Source: Gemmatimonadota bacterium (lineage in GTDB: Bacteria > GCA-2686955). From it: 13,903 bases of DNA. The DNA lies in NCBI GenBank assembly GCA_002686955.1, contig NYZA01000006.1:1-13903 (forward strand), in the 5' to 3' direction. Positions 1 through 9,133 of the stretch are shown here, one piece after another. A model generated the notes under the pieces. It saw only the letters and a list, made by a program, of their open reading frames with translations. It was not told the DNA's origin and ran no database searches. The translations under genes and the position numbers were made by a program. Every line of letters begins with the position of its first letter. Position 1 is the first letter of the stretch.

Positions 1-1070
1 AAACCGGAGACCGGCGCCCCGGCGAAGAGCGTCGACCCGGGATCGACCACGGTGCCGGTGTAGAGAAGGGTACCGATCGCAGTCTTCACATGGTCCCCCA
101 GCAGACAGCCGATCTTGGTCGAGCCGGTCGCCATCCTCCCCTCGCCCAGATCGACCGCGATCTCACCGTAGGTGTTCTTGAGATCGGAGTTGGTCGTCGT
201 CGCGCCCAGATTCACCCACGAGCCGAGGTGGGCGTGGCCCAAGAAACCGTCGTGCACTTTGTTGCTGAAGCCCTGCACCACCGTGCACTGCACCTCCCCC
301 CCGATCTTGCAGCGCGGTCCGAGCGACACTCCCCCTTCGAGCCTGGCCGCGTGGAGCTCGGAGCGAGGCCCGATGAAGGCCGGCCCCTTCACGATCGATC
401 CGGCCCCGATCACCGCTCCCTCCGCCACCAGGACCGGCCCGCTCCGGGCGTCGAGAAAAGCGCCCCCTTCGCAAGACGCCCCCTTCCCCCACCAAAAACG
501 CTCCCCCGCGAAATGGGTCCCGGGTCCCTGCTCCGGCCGAGCCGAAGGTCGCGCTCGGCACCATGGGCCGAAGTCGCGCTCGATCTCCTCGGCCACCGCG
601 AGCATCGGCAGCCAGGCACGATCGATCAGGCGCCCCTGGACCGCCATCGGTTTCGCCGCCGGGCCCGCGAGTCCGCCAATCTCTTCACCCCCGCGCAGCC
701 GCTCGGCCGCATCCGCCGGCGGATCGGTCACATAGGCGCCGACAACCCTCCCATCGGCACTCTCGAGCAGCAGATCACCGGCGCCATCGGCATGATCCCG
801 CCACGCCCCCGTCGCCGGCAGCCATCGCGCATCGAGAAAGAGCGAGGGTCCCGGACGCCACGCATCCCTACCGACCGGAATCGGCAAACAGGCACCAACA
901 TCTTTTCGGCCGATCAGCGCCACCGGCCGTCCCAACAATGCCTCGACCCGCTCCAGAATCGTCGTCGCTCCGCATCGCAGCGCCCACACCGGCCTCGTCC
1001 AGCTCAAAGGACGGAGATCGGGCCACCAGGGCCCCTCGACGAGCGTCGCTTGCCATCCACCGCGCCTCAT
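1..1070 (-). CDS. GlmU-like sugar-phosphate nucleotidyltransferase/acyltransferase, 3' end cut by window edge
   Basis: Partial: 356 codons are present and the C-terminus lies before position 1. My translation of the minus strand has no stop. The N-terminus carries PLSWTRPVWALRCGATTI, matching the opening 'RP-x-x-x-LR-x-G-x-x-TI' block of the alternative bacterial GlmU family (UDP-GlcNAc diphosphorylase/glucosamine-1-phosphate acetyltransferase type). The C-terminal half is a left-handed beta-helix of hexapeptide repeats, with the hallmark GATTTNSDLKNTYGEI followed by TGSTKIGCLLGDHVKTAIGT. The classical GlmU loop (G-x-G-T-R) is absent, as I recall for this family. The likely role is making an activated amino sugar for peptidoglycan or surface glycan in the cytoplasm; the exact substrate is not shown. 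The ATG at 1070-1068 overlaps the stop of the SPOR gene (ATGA), which fixes the start. It is the last visible gene of the long operon and follows manC by one gene, so two sugar-nucleotide enzymes lie close together. Confidence 0.85.
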   Translation of the reverse strand, partial: MRRGGWQATLVEGPWWPDLRPLSWTRPVWALRCGATTILERVEALLGRPVALIGRKDVGACLPIPVGRDAWRPGPSLFLDARWLPATGAWRDHADGAGDLLLESADGRVVGAYVTDPPADAAERLRGGEEIGGLAGPAAKPMAVQGRLIDRAWLPMLAVAEEIERDFGPWCRARPSARPEQGPGTHFAGERFWWGKGASCEGGAFLDARSGPVLVAEGAVIGAGSIVKGPAFIGPRSELHAARLEGGVSLGPRCKIGGEVQCTVVQGFSNKVHDGFLGHAHLGSWVNLGATTTNSDLKNTYGEIAVDLGEGRMATGSTKIGCLLGDHVKTAIGTLLYTGTVVDPGSTLFAGAPVSG

Positions 1071-1498
1071 TCCTCGTTCCCTCCGCCTTGCTCATCCGCC
1101 TCCCCCGACCCGATTGCGAGCTCAGCGAGCGCGGCCATCGAAGCCGCGACCTCGGTACGGTTCACGACCCCCGGCACCACCCAGGCATCGGGGATCGAGT
1201 CGAGCAGCGCGGCGCGCCCTCGCTCGGCCGACGCCCGCTCCAGAAAGGCACCGATCCGCACCTTGTAGAGCCCGTCCTCCCAATCGATCGAGGCCGGAAG
1301 CTCGCTGATCCGCCCCGCGCGTCGCAACGCCCTCTGGCCGGCCAGCGGCGAAGGTGTCGCCACGATCTGCACGCGGAACCCGGAGCTGTACGCACGCGCT
1401 GCCTCGCTCGCCCCCACTTCGTCGCCCTGGCCCACTGCTCCAGCGGCGACGAGTACCGCCACCGCCATCGCTGCAACCAACGCCCGCGTCGTATTCAC
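1067..1498 (-). CDS. Exported SPOR-domain protein
   Basis: A 143-residue protein. Residues 1-24 form a signal sequence (arginine, then an Ala/Val-rich hydrophobic run, likely cut near AVGQ). Residues about 38-112 fit a SPOR domain: the first half opens with FRVQIVA, and the second half contains GLYKVRIGAFLERASAE, with the typical 'YRV-x-x-G-x-F' pattern. SPOR domains bind glycan strands stripped of stem peptides, often at the division septum, so this is probably a periplasmic peptidoglycan-binding protein. The C-terminal tail (from about 113) is acidic and glycine-rich and looks disordered. The start is GTG at 1498-1496, overlapping the manC stop (GTGA); a GGGGAG stretch lies just upstream within manC. 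The stop overlaps the next ATG. No enzyme domain is attached, unlike many SPOR proteins, so it may act as an adaptor. Confidence 0.85.
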   Translation of the reverse strand: MNTTRALVAAMAVAVLVAAGAVGQGDEVGASEAARAYSSGFRVQIVATPSPLAGQRALRRAGRISELPASIDWEDGLYKVRIGAFLERASAERGRAALLDSIPDAWVVPGVVNRTEVAASMAALAELAIGSGEADEQGGGNEE

Positions 1499-2555
1499 AA
1501 GTATCGCTCCCCGTCCTCACGCGCCTTCAGCGCCTGAACAAGCTCCTTCACATCCTGCGCCCGCTCCCGCGCGCAGACCAAGACGGCGTCGCCCGTGCGA
1601 ACCACCACCAGTCCACTGACACCGATCAGTCCAACTACCCCATCGTCGGCGAGCACAATATTGTCGCTCGCATCGACGCCGAGCACGTCGCCCCGCAACA
1701 CATTTCCGTCCCCATCCCCTTCGAAAACCCGATTTAGGGCGCTCCACGCACCCACATCGTCCCAGCTCAGCGGCGCCCGCACGACGAAGACCCGCTCCGC
1801 CTTCTCCATCACCGCATAATCGATCGAGATCGACGGCGCCGCCTCGAAGAGAGTCTCGATCGCGTCCCTCTCCCCCGGACCGCCCGCCGCCCGCGTGAGT
1901 GCCTCCAGCGGCTCCGCCATCGCCGGCACATGGGTTGCCAGCGCCCCGAGAATGTCGCTCACTCGCCACACGAAGATGCCGGAGTTCCAGAGGAATCCTC
2001 TACCCTCGAAATAGCGTCGCGCGGTTTCCGGATCCGGCTTCTCCACGAATCGCAACACTTCGTTATGCCGAATCTCGCCCTTCCGCCCGACCTCCCCCCC
2101 CGACTCGATATAACCGTAGCCGGTCTCGGCCCGCTCCGGAACGATGCCGAAGGTCACCAGGGCGCCGCTCTCCCGCGCCACGGCATCGGCGTACGCCACC
2201 GCATCGCGAAAAGCGACGCCATCGGGAACATAGTGATCGGAGGGCAGCAGGACCATGCTCGCGTCGACATCCTCGGCCGCGATCAGGGCCGCCGCGAGAC
2301 CGATCGCCGGGGCGGTATTCTTCCCCCGCGGCTCCACGACGACCTGCGCCGGCTCCAGCTCCGCCAGCGTCTTTCGAATCGGCTCCGCCAGCGCCTGCCC
2401 GGTCACCACCCGCACCCGCTCCCGCGGAATCAGGGGATCGACCCGCCGCACCGTCTCTTCCAGCATCGTTCGCGGGCTCGTAATGGCGAGAAGCTGCTTG
2501 GGGCGCTCCGCACGGCTCCAGGGCCAGAAACGCTCCCCCCTGCCACCCGCCAGAA

Positions 2556-2571
<16 letters not shown>
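1495..2571 (-). CDS. manC: Mannose-1-phosphate guanylyltransferase
   Basis: Makes GDP-mannose from mannose-1-phosphate and GTP in the cytoplasm, supplying mannose-derived sugars for surface glycans. It is 358 residues, the size of the single-domain enzyme without the phosphomannose isomerase extension. Visible motifs: the nucleotide-binding loop GGRGERFWPWSR with PKQL (residues 9-27), PRGKNTAPAI (81-90), LLPSDH (108-113), VEKPD (176-180), LWNSGIFVW (194-202) and ISIDYAVMEK followed by SWDDVGAW. All are standard for the family. The start at ATG 2571 is supported by a strong GGAGG four bases upstream and by alignment of MLHAVILAGG to family N-termini. The gene overlaps the DHS-like gene by 16 bases and the SPOR gene by 4. 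The substrate could be another hexose-1-phosphate, but the PKQ and EKPD context favours mannose. Confidence 0.93.
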
Positions 2572-3532
<961 letters not shown>

Positions 3533-3536
<4 letters not shown>

Positions 3537-4426
3537 CGCGACGCTCCTTCCACCGCCGAGACCGCCCCGCTCTCGTTGCCGGTCCGCGCTCCCCCAGCGA
3601 TCGGCATCCCGGCGAGCTCCTCCTCCGCGTCCTCCTCCCCGACCCAACGATCGGTGAGCAGCGCCGTCACATGCCCGATCACCACCTTCGATTTCATCAG
3701 AACCGGCACGTGAGCCTCGTCACGCGTGAGCCAGATCCGCAGGCTCCCCTGCTGTCGAAATATCCCCTCCGACTGCAGCACCGGCTCAACCGCGATACAA
3801 TCGAAAGTCCCCGCTGGAGTTACCACTGATTCCTCCTCCAACACCTTAACTTCGAGCGCGTAGTTCTTCCGCTCCGCATGGGTCGGGACCAGGATCGAGG
3901 TGCCGGGGATCAGCTCCCTCGTGCGCACATAGTAGAGAGCGGAGAGCACATCTTGCGCCCGCTCCGGAGTGCGAAAGATCTTGCCGTCATCGTAGCGCGC
4001 CACACGGTTGACCGGATCGTAGATCACGCTCTCGTCTTTGCTGTAGGTGCCCTCGCGGATATGCCGCTCGAAGCGCCAGGAGTAGAGCTCCTCGGTATCG
4101 AAGAGCGAGACCACCCGATCGTCGACCTTGAAGAGCAGATCGAATGCCTGGGCCGAGCGCGCCCGCGTCGTCAGCCAGACGCAGGGCCGTCCCATCACCT
4201 GCTCCACCTCTCCCACCTCCATCGTGGCGGTGCCCGCGCTCACCAACCCGTACTCCAACGAGAATTCGAGGCGTTCCCCGTTTCGAAGAAAAGAGGTTTG
4301 GGGGCGATACGCGATATCTCCAGTGCCGATCGAATCGGACGCATCCTCCACCTGCGCTCTCGCGGCCTCGGCGTGCGCCAGAGTCGGCAAGGCAACCAGC
4401 AGCAATGTCCACGTCCGGCTCCGCAT
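3533..4426 (-). CDS. DUF3108-type exported protein
   Basis: A 297-residue protein with a signal peptide at residues 1 to about 25 (MRSRTWTLLLVALPTLAHA, then AEAARAQ), so it is probably periplasmic. The mature part matches the DUF3108 pattern: FLRNGERLEFSLEYGLVSAG near the start (a typical 'GE-x-L-x-Y-x-I-x-W-x-x-x-x-A-G' opening), ARSAQAFDLLFKVDDRVVSLFD, then a beta-rich body with DVLSALYYVRT, VVTPAGTFDCIAVEP and a closing strand LRIWLTRDEAHVPVLMKSK. These proteins are beta-rich and of unknown function. The ATG at 4426 is preferred over the GTG at 4504 because it has GAGAGG 7 bases upstream, gives a clean signal peptide and lies 4 bases after the previous stop. The short acidic C-terminal tail looks disordered. 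It follows a LolA/LolB-like lipoprotein, so a shared outer-membrane role is plausible but inferred. Confidence 0.8.
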
Positions 4427-4430
4427 CTCT

Positions 4431-5189
4431 CTACCTCTCCCCTTCCAACGAGCCGAACGGCACCCCGGGCGGCGGCTCGAGCTCGAAGAGCTTCGCGTCC
4501 ACACCCCGGTTGATCGCCTTCTTGCGGAAAACGATCTCGACGCTCCGGCGATCGGCCGGCCATGCGATCCGCACCCGTTTCGGGTGCTCCACGCCCCCCT
4601 GCCGCGAGAAGTCGGAGAATCGGAGGTCCTCTACCAGGAGGCCCCCCTCGAATGCCTCTCTCCAACGCACGACCGGCCGGTTCTCGTCGAACTCCAACAG
4701 CAGTTCCCGCTCCGGAACTGAAGCGCGCATCCGACCGCCGGGCATCAGTTCGATCGCCCCCGCCGCCGGCACTCCTCCGTCGCGAAGAGTCTCGAGCCAG
4801 GCCCCGAGCCTCACGGGAACTCCGAAGGCCAGCACCGCCTCGTCGTCGTCGAGCCGGCCCGCCCACCACGCGTCTTCGCGGTGGTCGTGCAGAACCACGC
4901 GCCCGCCGCGATGGACGAGCGTGACGACCGCCTGGCCCAAAGGTGTCATCACCTCGAGACGCAGATCGTCTGGGCGTCGAAAGACGATCGTTCCGCCGAG
5001 CTTTTCCTTTTCACCATCTTCGCTGACGCTCACATCGATCAGACCGGAAATGTCGTCGATCGACGCGTAGTTCTGGCTGGCGCGGTGGAGCTTCTCGATC
5101 GGGTCGGCGGGGGGAGGCGCCGGGCGCCGACCCGCGCAGCCGAGGGCCGCGAGCGACAGAAGCGCAGCCGCCACGCCCGCGATCCGCAT
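4431..5189 (-). CDS. Lipoprotein, LolA/LolB-like fold (DUF4292 type)
   Basis: A 252-residue protein. Its signal sequence MRIAGVAAALLSLAALGC has a lipobox-like end with Cys18 as the probable lipidated residue, followed by a Pro-rich linker. The mature part has the run of a LolA/LolB-like half-barrel: IDDISGLIDVSVS, GGTIVFRRPDDLRLEVMTPLG, then VVTLVHRGGRVVLHDHRED, and later GGLLVEDLRFSDFSRQGGVEHPKRVRI and VEIVFRKKAINRGVDAKLFEL. The last resembles the 'F-x-L-x-x-P' ending of DUF4292 proteins. The likely role is lipid or lipoprotein handling at the outer membrane, by fold similarity only. The start is ATG 5189-5187, sharing one base with the previous TGA (TGATG); a TTG three bases upstream would add one residue. 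It is followed after 4 bases by the DUF3108 gene, whose Shine-Dalgarno overlaps this stop. Confidence 0.72.
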   Translation of the reverse strand: MRIAGVAAALLSLAALGCAGRRPAPPPADPIEKLHRASQNYASIDDISGLIDVSVSEDGEKEKLGGTIVFRRPDDLRLEVMTPLGQAVVTLVHRGGRVVLHDHREDAWWAGRLDDDEAVLAFGVPVRLGAWLETLRDGGVPAAGAIELMPGGRMRASVPERELLLEFDENRPVVRWREAFEGGLLVEDLRFSDFSRQGGVEHPKRVRIAWPADRRSVEIVFRKKAINRGVDAKLFELEPPPGVPFGSLEGER

Positions 5190-6877
5190 CAAGGGGCGAT
5201 CTCGTCCAGGCGGTCACGCAGGGCGGCGTTGGTCGGGTCGATATTGAGGGCGCGGCGGTACGCGGCGGCCGCGCTCTCCGGCTCCCCCAGATCTCGCAAG
5301 ACGTCCCCCAGATGTTCGAGAATCACGGGATCGTCATCGGAAAGCGAAGCGGCCCTTTCCAGCTCGAGGCGGGCTCTCTCGAGATCGCCGAGGCGGTAGT
5401 ACACCCAGCCGAGGCTGTCGACGAAGTAGCCGTTGTCGGGCTCGAGCTCGCAGGCCCGTTCGATCAGCTCGCGCGATTCGGCAAGACGCACGCTGCGATC
5501 GGCATACATGTAGCCGATGTAGTTCAACGCCGATGCGTTCTCGGGGTTGTGCGACAGAACCCGCTCGAAGGCGTGCCTGGCTCCTTCGACGTTGCCCCGC
5601 AGCTCGCGGATCGCACCCAGCTCGAACCAGCTCTCTTCGTCGTCGAAGCCGAGCGCGATCGCATGCCGAACGAGCTTCTCGCCGCGATCGAGGTGGTCCT
5701 GGTGTCGCACGGCGGCGCCCAGCAGAAAGACCAGATGGGCGGATTCGGGATTGAGCGCGACCGCCCGTTCGAGAATGGCGGTGCCGGGGATCGATCGCAT
5801 CCCCTCCAGCGCCGCGAGGCCGAGCCAGGCTTCGATGTTCTTCGGATGCCGGCGGACGATCTCGCGGAAGTGATGCTTCGATTCGTCGAGCTTGTCGAGC
5901 TCGGCGGAAAGGGCACCGAGGGCCGATCGATAGCGCACGTGATCGGGATGCCGGCTGACCAGATCGGTGAGGATCACGTGGGCTTCGTCGGGTCGTCCCG
6001 CGTCGGCGAAGGCCATGGCCAGACGCAGCCGGATGCCGGGGCGTTTCGGCGCGAGCTCGGCGGCCCGCTCGAAGTGGAAGACGGCCGAATCGGCCGCTCC
6101 CTTGGCGAAATAGAGCCCGGCCAGCTCATCGTGGACCCGGTGTCCAGCGGCGCCATCGGCCACGATTTCGCGGAGCGCGGCGATGGCATCGTCGCCGCGG
6201 TCGAGAGCGGCGAGCTCCGTCGCGAGAAAAAGGGCGAGGGCGGGGTAGGTGCCCGCCGGAACCGTGTCGAGGTAGTCGATGGCGGCCGCCGGCCCGCGAA
6301 TCGCAGCCAGGAGCTCCGCTCGCCTGCGGGCGATTTCAGGGGCGAAGCCGCCGCGGTTTTCAGCGCTCTCCAGTTGGTCGAGGGCTGCTACGCCCTCACC
6401 CAGGTTCACCAGCAGGTCGGCGAGCCTCACGCGGGTCGACGCGTCGTCGGGGTCGAGCTCCAGCGATCGGCGATACGCCGCGGCTGCCTGCTCGGCGCGG
6501 TTCATGCTGAAGAACAGATCGCCCCGGAGTCGATGGGCCTCGGCGTTCGCCGGCGCGAGGGCGACCGCGATCCCGGTCCGCTCCAGGGCCTGCTCCCCTT
6601 TGCCCGATCGGCCGTATAGCCGCGCCAGGAGAATGTGGGCTTCGACGGCGCGTGGATCGCCAAATGCGGTGAGGGTTTCCAGCAGATCGATCGCCTCGGC
6701 GACCTTTCCTTCGCGCTGCAGGAGAAGCGCTGTCGAGTACATGCCGAAGGTCTCGGCACCGGCGAACTCGGGGCCGGACGGCATGGGTGTCCGGGGCGCG
6801 GGAGAGATGGCCGAGCCGCAACCCCATAGAAGGGGAACGATCAGCATGTGGGCGATCTGGTTGGGCGAGAGACTCAC
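5189..6877 (-). CDS. Large TPR-repeat lipoprotein
   Basis: A 562-residue protein made almost wholly of tetratricopeptide repeats from about residue 48 to the end; roughly ten or more can be followed by the A-x-x-x-Y-x-x-A-L-x-x-x-P pattern (for example AAAAYRRSLELDPDDA, AVFHFERAAELAPKRP, ARHAFERVLSHNPENA, AAAAYRRALNIDPTNA). The repeat near residue 450 has ALNYIGYMYADRSVRLAES, followed by YFVDSLGWVYYRLGDLERA, a pair common in secreted TPR proteins of this kind. The N-terminus PLLWGC with Cys20 suggests lipidation, but Trp at -2 and the lack of basic residues before the hydrophobic stretch make the signal weak. The start is GTG at 6877, overlapping the nadD stop (GTGA). TPR arrays are protein-docking scaffolds; next to BamD this suggests an envelope scaffold. 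The partner is unknown. Confidence 0.82.
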   Translation of the reverse strand: MSLSPNQIAHMLIVPLLWGCGSAISPAPRTPMPSGPEFAGAETFGMYSTALLLQREGKVAEAIDLLETLTAFGDPRAVEAHILLARLYGRSGKGEQALERTGIAVALAPANAEAHRLRGDLFFSMNRAEQAAAAYRRSLELDPDDASTRVRLADLLVNLGEGVAALDQLESAENRGGFAPEIARRRAELLAAIRGPAAAIDYLDTVPAGTYPALALFLATELAALDRGDDAIAALREIVADGAAGHRVHDELAGLYFAKGAADSAVFHFERAAELAPKRPGIRLRLAMAFADAGRPDEAHVILTDLVSRHPDHVRYRSALGALSAELDKLDESKHHFREIVRRHPKNIEAWLGLAALEGMRSIPGTAILERAVALNPESAHLVFLLGAAVRHQDHLDRGEKLVRHAIALGFDDEESWFELGAIRELRGNVEGARHAFERVLSHNPENASALNYIGYMYADRSVRLAESRELIERACELEPDNGYFVDSLGWVYYRLGDLERARLELERAASLSDDDPVILEHLGDVLRDLGEPESAAAAYRRALNIDPTNAALRDRLDEIAP

Positions 6878-7485
6878 TGAGAGGCCCTGGATCCGTAGAG
6901 TTGGTGCTGGTGGATGTAGCGGTCTACGCCGGCCGGTACAAAGGCGTTCCCCGGCCGGTGGGCCACGCTTCTGGCAAGGGTAGAGGAGAGTGGGGTCTCG
7001 TTCATCTCCAGCACTTGGATGCGTGAGAGGGTTGTGGGCGGCACGCGGGCGAGATTGAAGCCGGGGCGGCGAACCACCAAGAGGGCATGACGTTCCAACA
7101 GTTCGTCGGGGCGATGCCAGTTCGGCAGATCGATCAGGCTGTCGGCACCCATGACGAAGACGGGGATTCCGGGGGCGAGACGGGCGGCCGCCTCATCGAG
7201 TGTGTCGATCGTATAGCAGACGCATCCGAGCTCTCCCTCCAGCTCCCATACTGAGACCCTTGGCGTCTCTCGGCAGGCGATACGGCACATGGCGACGCGA
7301 TGCTCGAAGGAGGCGTGGGCGCCGCGCACCTTGTGGGGAGGGCGAAGGGCGGGGACGAGTCGTAGCTCGGCGACGCCGGGGTGCTCGAGCGCGGCCGCCG
7401 CGATCCGGAGATGACCCAGGTGGATCGGATCGAAGGTGCCGCCGAGAAGGGCGACCCATGGGGCTGGCCGGGAGCTCCGAATCAC
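6874..7485 (-). CDS. nadD: Nicotinate-nucleotide adenylyltransferase
   Basis: Joins nicotinate mononucleotide and ATP to give deamido-NAD in the cytoplasm, a late step of NAD synthesis. It has 203 residues, the normal size. The nucleotidyltransferase signature GGTFDPIHLGHL spans residues 15-26, with the two catalytic-loop histidines 22 and 25. Further family marks: PPHK (49-52), CYTIDTL (90-96), GADSLIDLPNWH (113-124) and SST (167-169) in the usual 'I-S-S-T-x-I-R' place, here LSSTLARS. The C-terminal VDRYIHQHQLY is also typical. The start is GTG at 7485, overlapping the bamD stop as GTGA. It is the only metabolic gene in the front part of an otherwise envelope-directed operon. Confidence 0.94.
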   Translation of the reverse strand: MIRSSRPAPWVALLGGTFDPIHLGHLRIAAAALEHPGVAELRLVPALRPPHKVRGAHASFEHRVAMCRIACRETPRVSVWELEGELGCVCYTIDTLDEAAARLAPGIPVFVMGADSLIDLPNWHRPDELLERHALLVVRRPGFNLARVPPTTLSRIQVLEMNETPLSSTLARSVAHRPGNAFVPAGVDRYIHQHQLYGSRASQ

Positions 7486-8288
7486 CCGGCGGCGCCCTCT
7501 GCGAGCGACTCTGGGTTGGCGTCGAGAACGCGGAGGCGCTCGATCGCCGTGGAGCGGTGCTCCGAGTCGGAAGCGGTCTCGCTCAACGACTCGAGCAGAG
7601 TGCGCGCTTCCTCCGTCCGGCCCAGGCCGATCAGAGCTTCGGATCTCGCGAGCTCGCCCCTGTCGGCAAGGGGAGTGTCGCGGTAGCGATCCAGGGCCTC
7701 ATCGAGGAAGAGCAGTGCTGCTTCGTACTTATCCCGGCGGTTGTAGAACTCGGCCGTCAGGATCTCTTTCTCGGCCAACCGCGCACGAAGCGACTCGAGG
7801 CGCTCGAATGCCGGGTCGCGGTCCTTCGCGTCGGGGAACTCGACCAGATAGAGCGAGTACTGCTCGACCGCGAGGATCGTATAGCGTTGGTCGAGGCGGG
7901 CGGGCAGCGACACTTGGTCGTAGCAGCGGGCAAGCTTGAAGCGAGCGGGAGGACGGTAGATCGAATTCGGGAAATCCCGGACCACCCGCTCGAAATGGGT
8001 GGCGGCGACGATATGGTCCCCCCTCTCGAAGTGGGCGCGCCCGATCCCGTAGATGGCGGCGTCGACATAGCGGGAGCCCGGGTAGGCCGTGCGGAGCTGC
8101 TCAAAGGCCTCGATCGCTTCGAGAGTGTGCCCCTCCTCCAGAAGGAGCTGGGCCTGGTAGAACTGCTCGTCCGAGCCGCGCAAGCGGGGGGAACGGCCGG
8201 CGCAGCCGATGAGGCTCAGGACCGCGATGAGAGCGACGACACGACGGGGAGCCCGGGAGGTGCGAAGTGCGTGATTCAAAGAGCTCAT
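7482..8288 (-). CDS. bamD: Outer-membrane assembly lipoprotein BamD
   Basis: Subunit of the BAM complex that inserts beta-barrel proteins into the outer membrane; it sits on the periplasmic face as a lipoprotein. It has 268 residues, close to the family norm. The signal sequence ends in the lipobox LIGC (Cys29). From residue 40 it has a run of TPR-like helices: FYQAQLLLEEGHTLEAIEAF, LRTAYPGSRYVDAAIYGIGR, HFERVVRDFPNSIYRPPARF (each separated by family-like loops) and AVEQYSLYLVEFPDAKDRD. The 'Y-P-x-S-x-Y' and 'F-P-x-S-x-Y' loops and the YxxYLxxFP block are typical of BamD. The C-terminal part, from about residue 190, carries further helical repeats. The ATG at 8288 overlaps the stop of the upstream lipoprotein (ATGA). 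BamA is not in the window. Confidence 0.85.
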   Translation of the reverse strand: MSSLNHALRTSRAPRRVVALIAVLSLIGCAGRSPRLRGSDEQFYQAQLLLEEGHTLEAIEAFEQLRTAYPGSRYVDAAIYGIGRAHFERGDHIVAATHFERVVRDFPNSIYRPPARFKLARCYDQVSLPARLDQRYTILAVEQYSLYLVEFPDAKDRDPAFERLESLRARLAEKEILTAEFYNRRDKYEAALLFLDEALDRYRDTPLADRGELARSEALIGLGRTEEARTLLESLSETASDSEHRSTAIERLRVLDANPESLAEGAAG

Positions 8289-8929
8289 TCGGTATGGGTG
8301 CCGATCAGGAGATACGACATGCCGACCGCGACCGCCGCGGCGATGACCGGCTCGATGAGACCGGGAGCCGAATCGTCGGCCCGCGTTGGACGAAAGGGGC
8401 CCCGTTCGAGCTCCTCGAGCGAGCCGGTGTAGACCGTGTCGTCGATCGCGGCCGTGTGCCGTTGCGCCAAGCGCACCTCGCCCAGAGAATCGCTGAGGGT
8501 CGCCGAGAACTCCACCGCTGCCTCGCGGCGCGTCCGGCCGCTCCCCCAGAAGCCCCCGAGAGTCTCGTAGCGGAGCCGAAGCTCGAGCAGCTCGACCGAA
8601 AGCCCCCAGGCATCGTATGGCTCCGATCCGGCATCGGCTTCGCAGACCCTCGCCCGCAGCTCCCGATCGAGCAGCGTGCGGACGAGCGAGTCTTGCAGGT
8701 AGCGTGCGTGGGGGTGGTTGTCGGCGGCGCAGACGAGGATCTCGGCCTCGACCGAGACGGGGAGGTCCGAAAGCAGATCTTCGGTGGCTCGGTCGACCGC
8801 CTCGTCCATCAGGGCCAGGTTGTCTCTGGGCGCGGAGGAGGAAGGGTTCGCGCGCGAGGCGCAGCCCGGGGCGAACAGGGCCACGATCGATGCGAGTAAG
8901 AGCAAGCCGTTCGGACGCTTGTGCGCCAT
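8285..8929 (-). CDS. Lipoprotein of unknown function heading the bamD operon
   Basis: A 214-residue protein I do not recognise. Residues 1-23 are a lipoprotein signal: basic start (MAHKRPNG), hydrophobic core LLLLASIVALFA, then PGC with Cys23. A Ser/Ala-rich linker follows. The middle has predicted alternation of helix and strand (MDEAVDRATEDLLSDLP, EILVCAADNHPHARYLQDSL, WGLSVELLELRLRYETL), somewhat like the small alpha/beta domains of CsgG/FlgO-type or LPS-assembly-type lipoproteins, but too weak to assign. Residues about 188-210 (PGLIEPVIAAAVAVGMSYLLI) form a second hydrophobic segment, so the protein may be held in membranes at both ends. The start at ATG 8929 lies about 47 bases below a predicted transcription start. 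It is translationally coupled to bamD (ATGA). Confidence 0.7.
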   Translation of the reverse strand: MAHKRPNGLLLLASIVALFAPGCASRANPSSSAPRDNLALMDEAVDRATEDLLSDLPVSVEAEILVCAADNHPHARYLQDSLVRTLLDRELRARVCEADAGSEPYDAWGLSVELLELRLRYETLGGFWGSGRTRREAAVEFSATLSDSLGEVRLAQRHTAAIDDTVYTGSLEELERGPFRPTRADDSAPGLIEPVIAAAVAVGMSYLLIGTHTE

Positions 8930-8982
8930 GGATCTTTTGAACCGCCGGGGTGATGACGTAGGGTCGAGCGAGGGGTCAGACC

Positions 8983-9012
8983 AACATACGGAAAGGGCGA
9001 AGGCGGTGTCAA
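8983..9012 (-). promoter_or_regulatory. Sigma70-type promoter of the bamD operon
   Basis: On the minus strand: a perfect -35 TTGACA (9012-9007), 18-base spacer, then TATGTT (8988-8983) as -10. It predicts a transcript starting near 8976 with a leader of about 47 bases before the ATG at 8929. This is the best promoter seen in the window and probably drives all ten genes, because no other gap in the operon exceeds 4 bases. Confidence 0.65.
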
Positions 9013-9034
9013 CGCGGGTTGGCCTTGGGTCGTG

Positions 9035-9052
9035 GACTGACGTTTCGATATA
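9035..9052 (-). repeat. 18-base repeat, copy 1, upstream of the bamD operon promoter
   Basis: TATATCGAAACGTCAGTC on the minus strand, ending 22 bases before the -35 box. An identical copy lies at 12075-12092 on the plus strand. Both read in the same direction as the gene they precede. A perfect 18-base match by chance in about 14 kb is improbable, so a regulator-binding site or a relic of a common mobile sequence is likely. Confidence 0.6.
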
Positions 9053-9070
9053 GCCGCAAGCTCGCGAGTG

Positions 9071-9087
9071 CCCCCCACGTGGAGGGG
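9071..9087 (-). terminator. GC-rich hairpin, possible weak terminator
   Basis: On the minus strand CCCCTCCACGTGGGGGG can fold on its CCACGTGG core, with C and G runs on either side. It lies about 50 bases after the beta-helix stop and before the next operon promoter. No T-run follows on the minus strand, so intrinsic termination is doubtful; the position is the main argument. Confidence 0.3.
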
Positions 9088-9133
9088 TTTGGGGCCGTGG
9101 CCGATCGTCGATCCTGAGCGGTGTCGCCTCACC

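Noticed and set aside
90-1537. Overlapping plus-strand frames of 392 and 324 codons
   Set aside because: Arg/Pro/Ser-rich shadow translations of the GlmU-like and SPOR genes, which have clear motifs on the minus strand.
5312-6619. A 435-codon plus-strand open frame inside the TPR gene
   Set aside because: The opposite strand gives clear TPR repeats; the plus frame has no family likeness and no ribosome site, and long antisense frames are common in high-GC genes.
7200-8432. A 410-codon plus-strand open frame across nadD and bamD
   Set aside because: It spans two well-supported minus-strand genes and their overlap; its composition is Arg/Gly-rich with no motif.
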